From contig JBLMXQ010000078.1 of assembly GCA_050257855.1 (NCBI GenBank), positions 1 through 64,000 of the forward strand: a stretch of 64,000 nucleotides of DNA. The letters run 5' to 3'. Both the position numbers and the translations under genes were made by a program. Below the pieces are notes generated by a model. The model worked only from the letters and a program-made list of their open reading frames with translations, was not told the origin of the DNA and did not search any database. Positions 45,673 to 55,982 of the stretch are shown in pieces. The stretch is from JBLMXQ01 sp050257855. GTDB lineage: Bacteria; Acidobacteriota; Vicinamibacteria; Vicinamibacterales; CAVVIG01. The stretch's first letter is position 1. Each line of letters starts with the position of its first letter.

Positions 45673-46954
45673 ACGCCCCCCGCCGATCCGCGTCCGCCTC
45701 GATCCGCAGCGCCTCCTCGCCGATGGCGCCGATGAACGGCTCGTCGTCGGTGGTGACGACGACGACGCCGGAGTCGGTGACGGTGTGGCGGCGGCGATCC
45801 TCCTCGAGGTCGTATCCGATGACCGCGCCGCGGGGGATCAGGACGTCGCGGTCGATGATCGCGCGCCGCATGCGCGCGTGCCGGCCGATGCGCACCCCCG
45901 GCATCAGGATGCACTGGTCGATGTGGCAGAAGCTGTGGACCCGCACGTTCGGGCAGAGCACGCTGCCGTAGATGCTGCTGCCGGACACGATGCAGCCGGG
46001 AGAGATCACCGAGTCGAGCGCCTGTCCGCAGCGGCGGCCGGCCTCGGCGAAGACGAACTTCGCCGGCGGCGCCTGCGGCTGGTACGTGCGCAGCGGCCAT
46101 TCCGGGTCGTACAGGTTGAACTCCGGGTTGACGTGGCAGAGGTCCATGTTCGCGTCGTAGTACGCGTCGAGCGTTCCGATGTCGCGCCAGTACTTCGCCG
46201 CCTTCTTGTTCTCGTCGTAGAACCGGTAGGAGTAGACCGGCACCTGGTGGATGAGCGCCGGGATGACGTCCTTGCCGAAGTCGTGGTTGGTCGGCTGGAG
46301 CGCGTCGGCCTCCAGCGCGCTCACGAGCACGTCGGGGTCGAAGACGTATACGCCCATCGAGCCGAGCGCGAGCCCCGGCGAGCCGGGAACCGGGCTGGGG
46401 CTGCGCGGCTTCTCCTCGAAGCCGATCACGCGCTCCGCCTCGTCCACGGCGATGATGCCGAAGCGCGGCGCCTCGGCGACCGGCACCTCGATGGTCGCGA
46501 GCGTCACGGCCGCGCCGCGCTCCTGGTGGAACCGGAGCATCCGCGCGTAGTCCATCTTGTACACGTGATCGCCCGACAGGACGATCACGTAGCGCGGGCT
46601 CTCCTGGATGATCGAGTAGAGGTTCTGGTAGACGGCATCGGCCGTCCCCTGGTACCAGTGCTCTCCGACGCGCTTCTGCGGCGGGAGGATCTCGATGAAC
46701 TCGCCCAGTTCCTCCGAGACGATGCTCCAGCCCATCCGGATGTGCCGGTTGAGCGACAGCGACTTGTACTGCGTCGCGATGAAGATCCGCCGGAGACCGG
46801 AATTGATGCAGTTGCTGAGGGCGAAGTCGATGATGCGGTACGGGCCGCCGAAGTAGACGGCCGGCTTGGCTCGTTCCTTCGTCAGCGGGAACAGCCGCTC
46901 GCCGGCGCCTCCGGCGAGGACGATGACGAGGCTGTCGTCGAGCAGGGCGGGCAT
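45671..46954 (-). CDS. glgC: Glucose-1-phosphate adenylyltransferase
   Basis: Makes ADP-glucose, the first committed step of glycogen synthesis. 427 residues. Seen: LAGGAGERLFPLTKERAKPAV (nucleotide site), GTADAVYQN, VLSGDHVYKMDY and the C-terminal left-handed beta-helix (GSSIYGSVLCPNVRVHSFCHIDQCILMPGV). Allosteric sites are probable. It lies 6 bp after the cyclase-family gene and precedes eno and gpmA. Confidence 0.96.
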   Translation of the reverse strand: MPALLDDSLVIVLAGGAGERLFPLTKERAKPAVYFGGPYRIIDFALSNCINSGLRRIFIATQYKSLSLNRHIRMGWSIVSEELGEFIEILPPQKRVGEHWYQGTADAVYQNLYSIIQESPRYVIVLSGDHVYKMDYARMLRFHQERGAAVTLATIEVPVAEAPRFGIIAVDEAERVIGFEEKPRSPSPVPGSPGLALGSMGVYVFDPDVLVSALEADALQPTNHDFGKDVIPALIHQVPVYSYRFYDENKKAAKYWRDIGTLDAYYDANMDLCHVNPEFNLYDPEWPLRTYQPQAPPAKFVFAEAGRRCGQALDSVISPGCIVSGSSIYGSVLCPNVRVHSFCHIDQCILMPGVRIGRHARMRRAIIDRDVLIPRGAVIGYDLEEDRRRHTVTDSGVVVVTTDDEPFIGAIGEEALRIEADADRRGA

Positions 46955-46960
46955 GGCTCG

Positions 46961-47587
46961 TCAGGGCGCGCGGAGTACGACGCGCGCCGGTGCGCCGTCG
47001 CTCCCGACCACGCGGAGCGGCAGGCAGATCATGTCGTAGACTCCCGGTTCGACCCCGCGCAGATTGAGTCCCTCGATGACGATCACGCCGGCGCCGAGGA
47101 GCGCGTGGTGCGCGGGTGCTCCCGGCTTCCTGAATTCTTCCACCGACAGGTAGTCCACCCCGACCACCTTGATGCCGTGGTCGACGAGGTACTGCGCCCC
47201 GGCTCCGGTGACGCCGGCATACTTCGGCGAGAACTCCGGGGAGCCCCAGAGCCGCGAGTTCCGCGTCTTGATCAGGACGCGGATCTCCTCCGCGAGATCC
47301 GCGCCCGCCAGCGCTGCGGGATCGACCGCCGCCCCCGGGCCGACCTCGATGACGCGTGCGCGGCCGATCAGCAGGTCGAGCGGGAGGGCTTCGGTGCCGG
47401 GCGCCCCGTCGAAGAAATGACGCGGGGCGTCGACGTGCGTGCCGGCGTGCGCGCTCATGTGGAGGGACGAGACGTTCGAGCTGCCCCCCCCGGCAATCCT
47501 CTTGATCGGCTCGAGCGTGAACGGCGTGTTGCCCGGATAGGTCGGCAGGTTCTGATCGAGTGGGACGGAGACGTCGATGAGCTTCAT
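46961..47587 (-). CDS. Cyclase-family hydrolase (kynurenine formamidase-like)
   Basis: 208 residues from ATG 47587, where the domain begins (MKLIDVSVPLDQNLPTYPG). Metal-binding hallmark HAGTHVDAPRHF at about 48-59, and the GVDYLSVEEF block further on. Kynurenine formamidase is the best-known member, but related hydrolases act on other amides or cyclic substrates, so specificity is open. It starts the glgC-eno-gpmA run. Confidence 0.9.
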   Translation of the reverse strand: MKLIDVSVPLDQNLPTYPGNTPFTLEPIKRIAGGGSSNVSSLHMSAHAGTHVDAPRHFFDGAPGTEALPLDLLIGRARVIEVGPGAAVDPAALAGADLAEEIRVLIKTRNSRLWGSPEFSPKYAGVTGAGAQYLVDHGIKVVGVDYLSVEEFRKPGAPAHHALLGAGVIVIEGLNLRGVEPGVYDMICLPLRVVGSDGAPARVVLRAP

Positions 47588-47667
47588 GGCGTGCGGCGGC
47601 GCGCTGGGTGTCCCGGGCCGCGATGATAGCACAGGGGGGACGGCTGAAGTTCAGGTCGGAGAAGGGT

Positions 47668-47697
47668 TTGACTTGACCGGAACGGGCCTCTTATGAT
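47668..47697 (+). promoter_or_regulatory. Sigma-70 promoter of the 47740 gene
   Basis: TTGACT (47668-47673), 18 bp, TATGAT (47692-47697). Transcription start about 47704, giving a leader of about 35 nt. Confidence 0.65.
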
Positions 47698-47739
47698 GGG
47701 TTGTTCGTTCGAGTGGCTCATCTTGGGAGACTAGGCCTT

Positions 47740-48783
47740 ATGTTCATTCCGCGACGAGCGATCGCGCTCTCCGTGGCGGCCACGCTGTGCTGTTCGGCGG
47801 CGGCTCTTGCCCAGAAAGACAAGAAGCAGGACAAGGCGCAGAAAGAGGAAGTCCAGAACGTCGTCAAGCTCGTCGACGGCGTGATGGCGGGCGAAACGCA
47901 GCCGACGAACGACCTCGATCTGGCGTGGGTGCGGCAGGACTTCCTCAAGGCCCAGGGCAACAAGGAGTACGCGCCGTTCATCGTGACGATCGATCCGTCG
48001 AAGGCCGCTCCCGGCAGCACGCTCACGTACTACTGGCGCGTCGTGAGGACCGGCGGCGAGACGACCGACCCGGCGAACGGCAAGGACAACAAGAAGAAGG
48101 GCAAGAAGGACTACGCGTACGAGGACGTGAGCTTCGTGCCGCTTGCGGCCGGCGCGGCCAGCCCGATGCGCATTTCCCGATCGTTCACGGTGGCCGCCGG
48201 CACCTACGACGTCTACGTCGTGGCGAAGGAGCCGACGCCCAAGGACAAGAAGGCGTCCGCGCCGAAGGTTTCCGTGCTGAAGCAGTCGGTCGACGTGCCC
48301 GACTACTGGAACAGCGAGCTCAATACGAGCAGCGTGATCATCGCGCAGAAGATGGAGCGGCTCGCCGCCCCGCTCACGCCGGACGAGCAGGCGGACCGCC
48401 CGTACGCGTTCGGAGCGATGGAGATCATCCCGGTCACGAACTTCAAGTTCGCCAAGAACCAGGAGCTCTCGACGTTCATGCTCATCTACAACGCGCAGCC
48501 CGACAAGACGTCGGGGAAACCGGACGTCACCGTCGAGTACAACTTCTACAGCAAGCAGGCAGCCGGCGAGAAGTTCTTCAACAAGACCAACCCGCAGAAC
48601 CTGAACGCGCAGACGCTGCCGCCGCAGTTCGATCTCGCGGCGGGCCACCAGCTGCAGAGCGGCCAGGCGGTACCGCTCACGACGTTCCCGGAAGGGGACT
48701 ACCGGCTGGAGATCAAGGTCACCGACAAGGTCGCGAACAAGTCGCTGACCCGCGACGTCAACTTCACCGTGACGGGTTCATAG
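47740..48783 (+). CDS. Exported protein of unknown function
   Basis: 347 residues. Signal peptide (RRAIALSVAATLCCSAAALAQ), a Lys-rich segment (KDKKQDKAQKEE), then beta-rich sequence with two repeats of a similar fold (VTIDPSKAAPGSTLTYYW and DVTVEYNFYSKQ). The end, GDYRLEIKVTDKVANKSLTRDVNFTV, resembles an Ig-like domain. No known family recognised. I use the ATG at 47740, which has a GGGAG ribosome site and begins the signal peptide. The next gene starts 38 bp later. Confidence 0.8.
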   Translation: MFIPRRAIALSVAATLCCSAAALAQKDKKQDKAQKEEVQNVVKLVDGVMAGETQPTNDLDLAWVRQDFLKAQGNKEYAPFIVTIDPSKAAPGSTLTYYWRVVRTGGETTDPANGKDNKKKGKKDYAYEDVSFVPLAAGAASPMRISRSFTVAAGTYDVYVVAKEPTPKDKKASAPKVSVLKQSVDVPDYWNSELNTSSVIIAQKMERLAAPLTPDEQADRPYAFGAMEIIPVTNFKFAKNQELSTFMLIYNAQPDKTSGKPDVTVEYNFYSKQAAGEKFFNKTNPQNLNAQTLPPQFDLAAGHQLQSGQAVPLTTFPEGDYRLEIKVTDKVANKSLTRDVNFTVTGS

Positions 48784-48821
48784 GGTCCTGACGGGGCCGC
48801 GGGCCCCGGAGTGTGCGGCAT

Positions 48822-50702
48822 ATGAGGAGCATCTCCAGCGTGTTCGCGTCGGCCGGTGTCGGCGTTCTGGGACTCCTCTGCACGGGTGCGGTCGCCGCGG
48901 CGCAGGTGGCACCGGCGCTCGTGCAGCCGATCGGCCGGGTGGCGTCGCTCGCGCCCGGGTCGATTGAAGGCCTCGTGCTCGACGAGCGCGGGGTGCCGGT
49001 GAATGGGGCGATGGTGTCCGCGCTCGGCGCGACCACCGCCTTCGCGGTCACCAATCAGGCCGGACGGTTCGTCCTCGGGACTCTGTCGCCCGGTCCCTAT
49101 CTCGTCCGCGCGCATTCGAGCGGCTTCGTCGCCTCGCGCGGGCAGATCGTCGAGGTCCGGCCGAGCGGCCGCTCGGCCTACAGCGTTTCCCTTCATCACG
49201 AAGGCGACCATCCTGTGCTCGCCGCGGGCTTCGGCGGCGCCGGTCCGGGCGATCCGGCGACCGCGGTGCCTGGCGCCACCGGCGACGACGATCACAGCGA
49301 AACCGCCTGGCGGCTTCGGCATGCGCGGCGCAGCATCCTGAAGGACGCGACCGCGCCCGAGGCGGTGCTGGCCGACGACGCGCCGCCCGAAACGGGGCGG
49401 TTCGGCCCGGCTGCGTACCTGGGGCGCGCGGCCAGCAACTTCTTCGCGGCGACCCCGTTCTCCGGCCAGCTCAACTTGCTGACGACGGGATCTTTCGACA
49501 GCCCGCTGCAGCTCTTCACGGCCGACGGCCTCGCGCACAACGTGGCGTATGTCTCCGTCGGGTCGCCGATCGGCTCGGCCGCCGACTGGACGATGCGCGG
49601 CGCGGTCACGCAGGGCGACATCTCCTCGTGGGTCGTCGCAGGCACGTACGCCAGCCGCGCCCTGTCGCCCCATCGCTACGAGATCGGGCTGTCCTACGCC
49701 ACCGAGCGGTACGGCGGCGCGAACCCGGCCATCCTCCAGGACATCACCGACGCCAGCCGCAGCGCCGGCGCGGTCTACGGGTTCGACACCGTCGTGCTGT
49801 CCCGGGCGGTCTCGCTCACCTATGGCGGACGGTACGCGCGATACGATTACCTGAAGGACCGCAGCCTCGTCAGCCCGCGGCTCGCGCTGACGGTTGCGCC
49901 CGGCACCGCGCACTTCCGGATCAACGGCCTGATGTCCTATCACGCGCTCGCGCCAGGTGCGGAGGAATTCCTGCCGCCGGGCGACGAGACCGTCTGGCTG
50001 CCGCCGCAGCGCACCTTCTCGGCGCTCGATCGTACGCAGCCGCTGCGGGCGGAGCGCACGACGCACGCCGAGGTGTCGGTCGAGCAGGATCTGCCCGGCG
50101 CCTCCACGGTCTCGCTGCGTGCGTTCCGGCAGCACGTCAACAACCAGCTCGTGACGATGTTCGACGTGCAGCTGCCCGGAGACCCCCCGGCACAGCTCGG
50201 CCACTATCTGGTCGGCAACAGCGGACGGGTGGACGCGACCGGCTGGGGCGCCGGCTTCCGCACGGTGATTGCGGGACGCGTGCACGGCGCGATCGAGTAC
50301 ACCGACTCGCGCGCGGCCTGGAACCCGTCGGGCGATCTGGAGTACCTGCTCCTCGTGGCGCCGTCAGCCGTGCGCCTCGAGCACGATCGCATTCACGACC
50401 TGTCGACCTCCATCGAGACCGAAGTGCCCGAGACCTCGACGCGCGTCGTCGTCCTGTATCGCGTGAGCGACGGGTTCGCGCGCGCCGATCGCCAGAACGA
50501 TCGGCCGGCGCTCGACGCGCGCTTCGACGTGCAGGTCCGGCAGTCGCTCCCGTTCATGAACTTCAACAAGACGCGGTGGGAGATGCTGGTCGGCGTGCGC
50601 GACTTCTTCCACGACGCCTCGAGCGACCGATCGGTGTACGACGAGCTCCTCGTCGTGCGGCCTCCGAAACGCGTCGTCGGCGGCCTGACGCTGAGGTTCT
50701 AG
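48822..50702 (+). CDS. Outer-membrane beta-barrel protein with carboxypeptidase-regulatory-like domain
   Basis: 626 residues. Signal peptide, then a carboxypeptidase regulatory-like domain (GSIEGLVLDERGVPVNGAMV...AGRFVLGTLSPGPYLVRAHSSGF) at about 45-105, a low-complexity linker, and a long beta-barrel region with alternating aromatic strands, ending in Phe (GGLTLRF). This is the layout of TonB-dependent-receptor-like proteins, but I see no plug domain. Probably sits in the outer membrane. A GGAG ribosome site precedes the ATG. Confidence 0.85.
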   Translation: MRSISSVFASAGVGVLGLLCTGAVAAAQVAPALVQPIGRVASLAPGSIEGLVLDERGVPVNGAMVSALGATTAFAVTNQAGRFVLGTLSPGPYLVRAHSSGFVASRGQIVEVRPSGRSAYSVSLHHEGDHPVLAAGFGGAGPGDPATAVPGATGDDDHSETAWRLRHARRSILKDATAPEAVLADDAPPETGRFGPAAYLGRAASNFFAATPFSGQLNLLTTGSFDSPLQLFTADGLAHNVAYVSVGSPIGSAADWTMRGAVTQGDISSWVVAGTYASRALSPHRYEIGLSYATERYGGANPAILQDITDASRSAGAVYGFDTVVLSRAVSLTYGGRYARYDYLKDRSLVSPRLALTVAPGTAHFRINGLMSYHALAPGAEEFLPPGDETVWLPPQRTFSALDRTQPLRAERTTHAEVSVEQDLPGASTVSLRAFRQHVNNQLVTMFDVQLPGDPPAQLGHYLVGNSGRVDATGWGAGFRTVIAGRVHGAIEYTDSRAAWNPSGDLEYLLLVAPSAVRLEHDRIHDLSTSIETEVPETSTRVVVLYRVSDGFARADRQNDRPALDARFDVQVRQSLPFMNFNKTRWEMLVGVRDFFHDASSDRSVYDELLVVRPPKRVVGGLTLRF

Positions 50703-50736
50703 CCAGTCCCGTCTCTTCCGATCCATAATTCTGTAA

Positions 50737-50762
50737 GCCGACTCCATTAGCTTGGAGTCGGC
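50737..50762. terminator. Perfect 10-bp hairpin, possible terminator
   Basis: GCCGACTCCA-TTAGCT-TGGAGTCGGC, 35 bp after the barrel gene. No T-run follows, so it may be a factor-dependent stop or an mRNA-protecting hairpin. Confidence 0.5.
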
Positions 50763-50818
50763 GTTCCTCCATTGTCGCCGGAATCTCGAGAAGCTTAGAC
50801 TTTCCAGTCATTTAGGCC

Positions 50819-53806
50819 ATGGCAACCGGCGCAAGGCCAGGGAACGACGTTTGCTATCTCGAGGGACGGCAAGGTGTGCCTCTCGGCACCGCCATGGCTG
50901 ATTCCATCCACGTTGCTCCCGTCGACGACCAGTTCGACAGCCCATGGCTGGCGTGGGGGCGGTCCGTATTTGCGGCGATCGTGGTCGTCGTGCTGTTCGC
51001 GCTCGGACTGGCCAACGTGCAGATGCGCGCGCGGTGGCACGAAGTCGAGGACGGCGTGCTGTGGGCGGCCCGGGCCGAAGGCGTGACGGCGGTCGAAATC
51101 GCCGCCGGATCGGCCGCGGAGCGCGCGGGCATCCGGCGCGGCGACATTCTGGTTGCCGTCAACCGCACGCCGGTCGACACGCCGGCCGACGTCATCGAAT
51201 TCCAGCACGGCGGGCACAGCGGGACGCGGCTGACGTACGACCTGCTGCGGCTCGGCACGAAGCAGGCGCTCCAGGTGACGCTGGCGCCCGCGCCCGAAGG
51301 GACGTGGCTGTACTTCGCGCTCGCCGGCGTCGGATTGTTCACGCTGCTCGTGGGTGCGTCGGTGCGGCTGCGGCGCCCGCGCGATCAGGCGACGCTGCAC
51401 TTCTTCTGGCTGTGCGTCGCCTTCTTCGGCGCGTTCACGTTCTCTTTCAACGGTCCGTTCGACCGTCTCGACTGGGTGTTCTACTGGGGCGACGCCGTCG
51501 CGATGGCGCTGCTCCCGCCGCTCCTGCTTCACTTCACGCTGGTGTTTCCGGAGCGTCCGCAGGGCGCGCGCCCGCTCCCTGTCGGCGCGCTGCCGCTGCT
51601 GTACGTGCCGGCGATCGCCCTGGCGGCGGGGCGGATCGCCATCGTCGCGCGCAGCTCGCAGGGGCTGCTTCCGGGCCCGCTGTTCTCGCGGGCCATCGAG
51701 CTGTTCGATCGCTTCGAGCTCGTCTACCTCCTCCTGTGCGCGGCGGCGGCCATTTTCGTGCTCGTGCGCGCGTTCCGCGAGATCGAGTCCCTGACCGCGC
51801 GCCGGCAGCTCCGGTGGATTGCGTGGGGCACGGCGCTCGGCGCCGGCCCCTTTGCGCTCGGCTACGCGCTGCCGTGGACGCTCGGCGCCAACCCGCCCGT
51901 TGCGCTGCAGCTCACCGCCATCCCGCTCGGCCTCGTGCCGCTCACCTTCGCGTCGGCGATCGTGCGCTACCGGCTGCGCGACGTCGAAGTGATCGTCAAG
52001 AGCGGGCTGGCCTACACGGCGTTTCTCGGCGCCGCCGTCGCGCTCTACGCGGCGATGCTGAAGCTGGCGCGCTTCCTGTTTTCGGGCGGCGCCGACGAGC
52101 ACACGTGGATGCTCGCCCTGCTCGCGACGATGGTCGTCGTGCTGCTCGCGCAGCCGGTCAAGGACGCCATGCAGAACGCGCTCGACCGCGTGTTCTACCG
52201 CGACCGCTACGACTACCGCCGGGCGCTCGTCGCGTTCGCGCGCGACCTGAACACGGACCTCGACGTCGTCCGCCTCGGCCAGCGGCTCGTGTCGCGCGTC
52301 GTCGAAACCCTCGTGGTCGATCGCATGGCGCTGATGCTGGCCGACGAGCGGTCGGGCGATTTCGCGGCGATCGGCGCGTACGGGTTCGCGGACCGCGTGC
52401 CGCGCCTGCCGCGCGTCTCCTCGTTCATGACGCGCCTCGACGCGGGGCACACCGTGGCGCTCGACGATCCGATTGCGTCCGCGCGGTTCCTGGCCGAGGA
52501 AGTGGAGTTCTGGCGCGACGCGGGCATCTACTATTTCGTCCCGTGCATCTTCGAGGGAGGCGCGATCGCCGTGCTGGCGCTCGGCCGCAAGGAGTCGGAC
52601 GAGCCGTTCAACAGCGAGGATCTCGCGCTGCTGACGGCCGTGGCGGGCCAGGTGGCGACGGCGCTCGAGAACGGCCGCCTCTACCGGCAGCTCCAGCTGA
52701 AGGCCGAGGAAATCGGCCGCATGCGCGAGTTCAACGAGAACATCCTCGAGTCGCTCGACGACGGCCTCGCGGTGGTGGACGGGGCGGACCGGGTGGTGCG
52801 GTGGAACCGGGCGCTCGAGGCGTTCTACGGGCTGGCGCGCGCCGACGCCATCGGACGGCCGCTCGGCGAGATCTTCGACCCGATGTTCGTCGACGCGCTG
52901 CGGGCGGCGCGGGCGGAACGGCCCGAGGGCGCCACGCTCTACCGCGTGCCGCTGACCGGCCGCCACCCCGACGCGCCGCGCCTGCTCGTCAACGCGACCG
53001 CAGTGCCGCTGCTCGGCGCGGGAGCGGAAGTGGTCGGCACCATCCTGCTCGTCGAAGACATCACGGATCGCGTCCGGCTGGAAGAGCAGCTGCAGATTTC
53101 CGAGAAGATGGCGTCCATCGGTCTGCTGGCCGCCGGGGTGGCGCACGAGGTCAACACGCCGCTCACGGGCATCTCGAGCTTCACGCAGATGCTGCTCGAA
53201 GGCGCCGATCCGGGGGATCCCAAGACGGTCCTGCTCGAGAAGATCGAGCGCCAGACGTTCCGGGCGGCGAAGATCGTCAACGGGCTGCTGAACCTGTCGC
53301 GCCCGGGGAGCGCCGGCGGCGAACGCGCGGCGGTCGATCTCAACGTCGTGATCACCGACGTCTTCTCGCTGCTCGAGCACCAGTTCGAGGCGAGCCGAAT
53401 CAAGGTCCGCCGCGAGCTGGCGGGCGAGGACGTGCTGGTCGCGGGCATCGAGCATCAGCTCCAGCAGGTGTTCCTGAACCTGTTCCTCAACGCCCGCGAC
53501 GCCATGCCGCGCGGCGGGTGGCTCAGTGTTTCGACGCGGGTCGACGGCGATCGCGCGATCGCGGAAATCGCCGACACGGGATCGGGGATTCCCGCCGAGC
53601 AGCTCGCGCGGATTTACGACCCCTTCTTCACGACCAAGTCGATCGGCCGCGGCACCGGGCTGGGGCTGTCCATCACCTACGGCATCGTGCGGGAGCACGA
53701 CGGCACGATTCGCTGCGACAGCGCGGTCGGCCAGGGCACGCGCTTCACCCTCGCGCTGCCGCTCGCTCAGTCCGATCTGTTAGGCTCGACGCGGGCGGCT
53801 CACTGA
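50819..53806 (+). CDS. Sensor histidine kinase with PDZ, membrane, GAF and PAS domains
   Basis: 995 residues. One transmembrane helix (SVFAAIVVVVLFALGLA) is followed by a PDZ domain (GSAAERAGIRRGDILVAVNRTPV, about 95-150), a multi-helix membrane block (about 160-470), a GAF domain, a PAS domain (about 640-760, FNENILESLDDGLAVVDG), a HisKA domain with phospho-His 776 in GVAHEVNTPLTG, and an ATPase domain (NLFLNARDAMPRGG, DTGSGIP, GTGLGLSI). Autophosphorylates and probably signals to the regulator that begins 65 bp later. A second ATG (50894) could be the real start. Confidence 0.92.
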   Translation: MATGARPGNDVCYLEGRQGVPLGTAMADSIHVAPVDDQFDSPWLAWGRSVFAAIVVVVLFALGLANVQMRARWHEVEDGVLWAARAEGVTAVEIAAGSAAERAGIRRGDILVAVNRTPVDTPADVIEFQHGGHSGTRLTYDLLRLGTKQALQVTLAPAPEGTWLYFALAGVGLFTLLVGASVRLRRPRDQATLHFFWLCVAFFGAFTFSFNGPFDRLDWVFYWGDAVAMALLPPLLLHFTLVFPERPQGARPLPVGALPLLYVPAIALAAGRIAIVARSSQGLLPGPLFSRAIELFDRFELVYLLLCAAAAIFVLVRAFREIESLTARRQLRWIAWGTALGAGPFALGYALPWTLGANPPVALQLTAIPLGLVPLTFASAIVRYRLRDVEVIVKSGLAYTAFLGAAVALYAAMLKLARFLFSGGADEHTWMLALLATMVVVLLAQPVKDAMQNALDRVFYRDRYDYRRALVAFARDLNTDLDVVRLGQRLVSRVVETLVVDRMALMLADERSGDFAAIGAYGFADRVPRLPRVSSFMTRLDAGHTVALDDPIASARFLAEEVEFWRDAGIYYFVPCIFEGGAIAVLALGRKESDEPFNSEDLALLTAVAGQVATALENGRLYRQLQLKAEEIGRMREFNENILESLDDGLAVVDGADRVVRWNRALEAFYGLARADAIGRPLGEIFDPMFVDALRAARAERPEGATLYRVPLTGRHPDAPRLLVNATAVPLLGAGAEVVGTILLVEDITDRVRLEEQLQISEKMASIGLLAAGVAHEVNTPLTGISSFTQMLLEGADPGDPKTVLLEKIERQTFRAAKIVNGLLNLSRPGSAGGERAAVDLNVVITDVFSLLEHQFEASRIKVRRELAGEDVLVAGIEHQLQQVFLNLFLNARDAMPRGGWLSVSTRVDGDRAIAEIADTGSGIPAEQLARIYDPFFTTKSIGRGTGLGLSITYGIVREHDGTIRCDSAVGQGTRFTLALPLAQSDLLGSTRAAH

Positions 53807-53871
53807 CACGTTCCCCGGTACTCGACATCGTCCGGCGGGCGCCGGGCGGCGGATAGATCGAACGAGACCCT

Positions 53872-55383
<1,512 letters not shown>

Positions 55384-55393
55384 CCGGGGCCGG

Positions 55394-55774
55394 TCAGCTC
55401 GCCGAGACTCCGACTACGTTGTGAGCCACCGCCTCGCCCTTCAACTGCACCGATTTCAGGACTCTCGATCCGCCCGGGCCCGGCACCGTCTCGTACAGCG
55501 AGACCGTGGCCTTGGACGTGAGCGACGACGGCGTGCACGGCACGCGGGCGATCTGGGTCCCGGTGCGCGGTGAGGTCACGAGGAGGTACTCGCGTCCGTC
55601 GATCATGACGCACTGGAACGTGTACTCTCCGGCCGCGACCGTCTGGGTTCCGATGACGATGGGCTCGACGACGTTCAGCACCCGCTTGGGGCTGTTCGGC
55701 ACGATCTGCTGCGCGAATGCCTGAAGCGGCAGCGCGAGCAGGAGGCCGGCGAACGCAACGATCAGCTTCTTCAT
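55394..55774 (-). CDS. Small exported protein of unknown function
   Basis: 126 residues. Signal peptide MKKLIVAFAGLLLALPLQAFA, then a small mixed domain with two Cys (FQCVMIDG and RVPCTPSS) that could form a disulfide. No family recognised. The ATG at 55774 has an AGGAG site 7 bp upstream. Its sigma-54 promoter and its convergent position beside the NtrC-type regulator suggest that this regulator controls it. Confidence 0.85.
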   Translation of the reverse strand: MKKLIVAFAGLLLALPLQAFAQQIVPNSPKRVLNVVEPIVIGTQTVAAGEYTFQCVMIDGREYLLVTSPRTGTQIARVPCTPSSLTSKATVSLYETVPGPGGSRVLKSVQLKGEAVAHNVVGVSAS

Positions 55775-55813
55775 AAGGGCTCTCCTGTTGATGGACATCG
55801 GTCGTCCGGGGAC

Positions 55814-55828
55814 GCAACGGGAATGCCA
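55814..55828 (-). promoter_or_regulatory. Sigma-54 (RpoN) promoter
   Basis: On the minus strand TGGCATTCCCGTTGC: the -24 GG and -12 GC are separated by exactly 10 bp, the invariant RpoN spacing. The predicted start is near 55802, 28 bp before the ATG of the exported protein, with a good ribosome site. Confidence 0.75.
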
Positions 55829-55862
55829 TTAGGATCTATTTACGCGGCGCGGCTGCCCGGGC

Positions 55863-55934
55863 GAAATCGGCCTGATTTCCGAGCCGTTCTGTGCGACCGA
55901 CGGCCGACGCTCCGGGGGTGCCGGCAATCCGGCA
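55863..55934. promoter_or_regulatory. Two inverted repeats upstream of the sigma-54 promoter, candidate enhancer sites
   Basis: GAAATC-GGCCT-GATTTC (55863-55879) and TGCCGG-CAAT-CCGGCA (55919-55934) lie about 35 and 90 bp upstream of the -24 box. This is where NtrC-type activators bind. Which of the two is used, if any, is unknown. The rest of the 208-bp gap holds nothing else I can name. Confidence 0.4.
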
Positions 55935-55982
55935 GAGATGGGCTCCGTTGACGACGGCTTTCCGGCGGGATCGCGTGGGATT

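Noticed and set aside
50795..53698. 967-codon frame antisense to the histidine kinase
   Set aside because: Same GC-driven artefact. The kinase has all conserved motifs in order.
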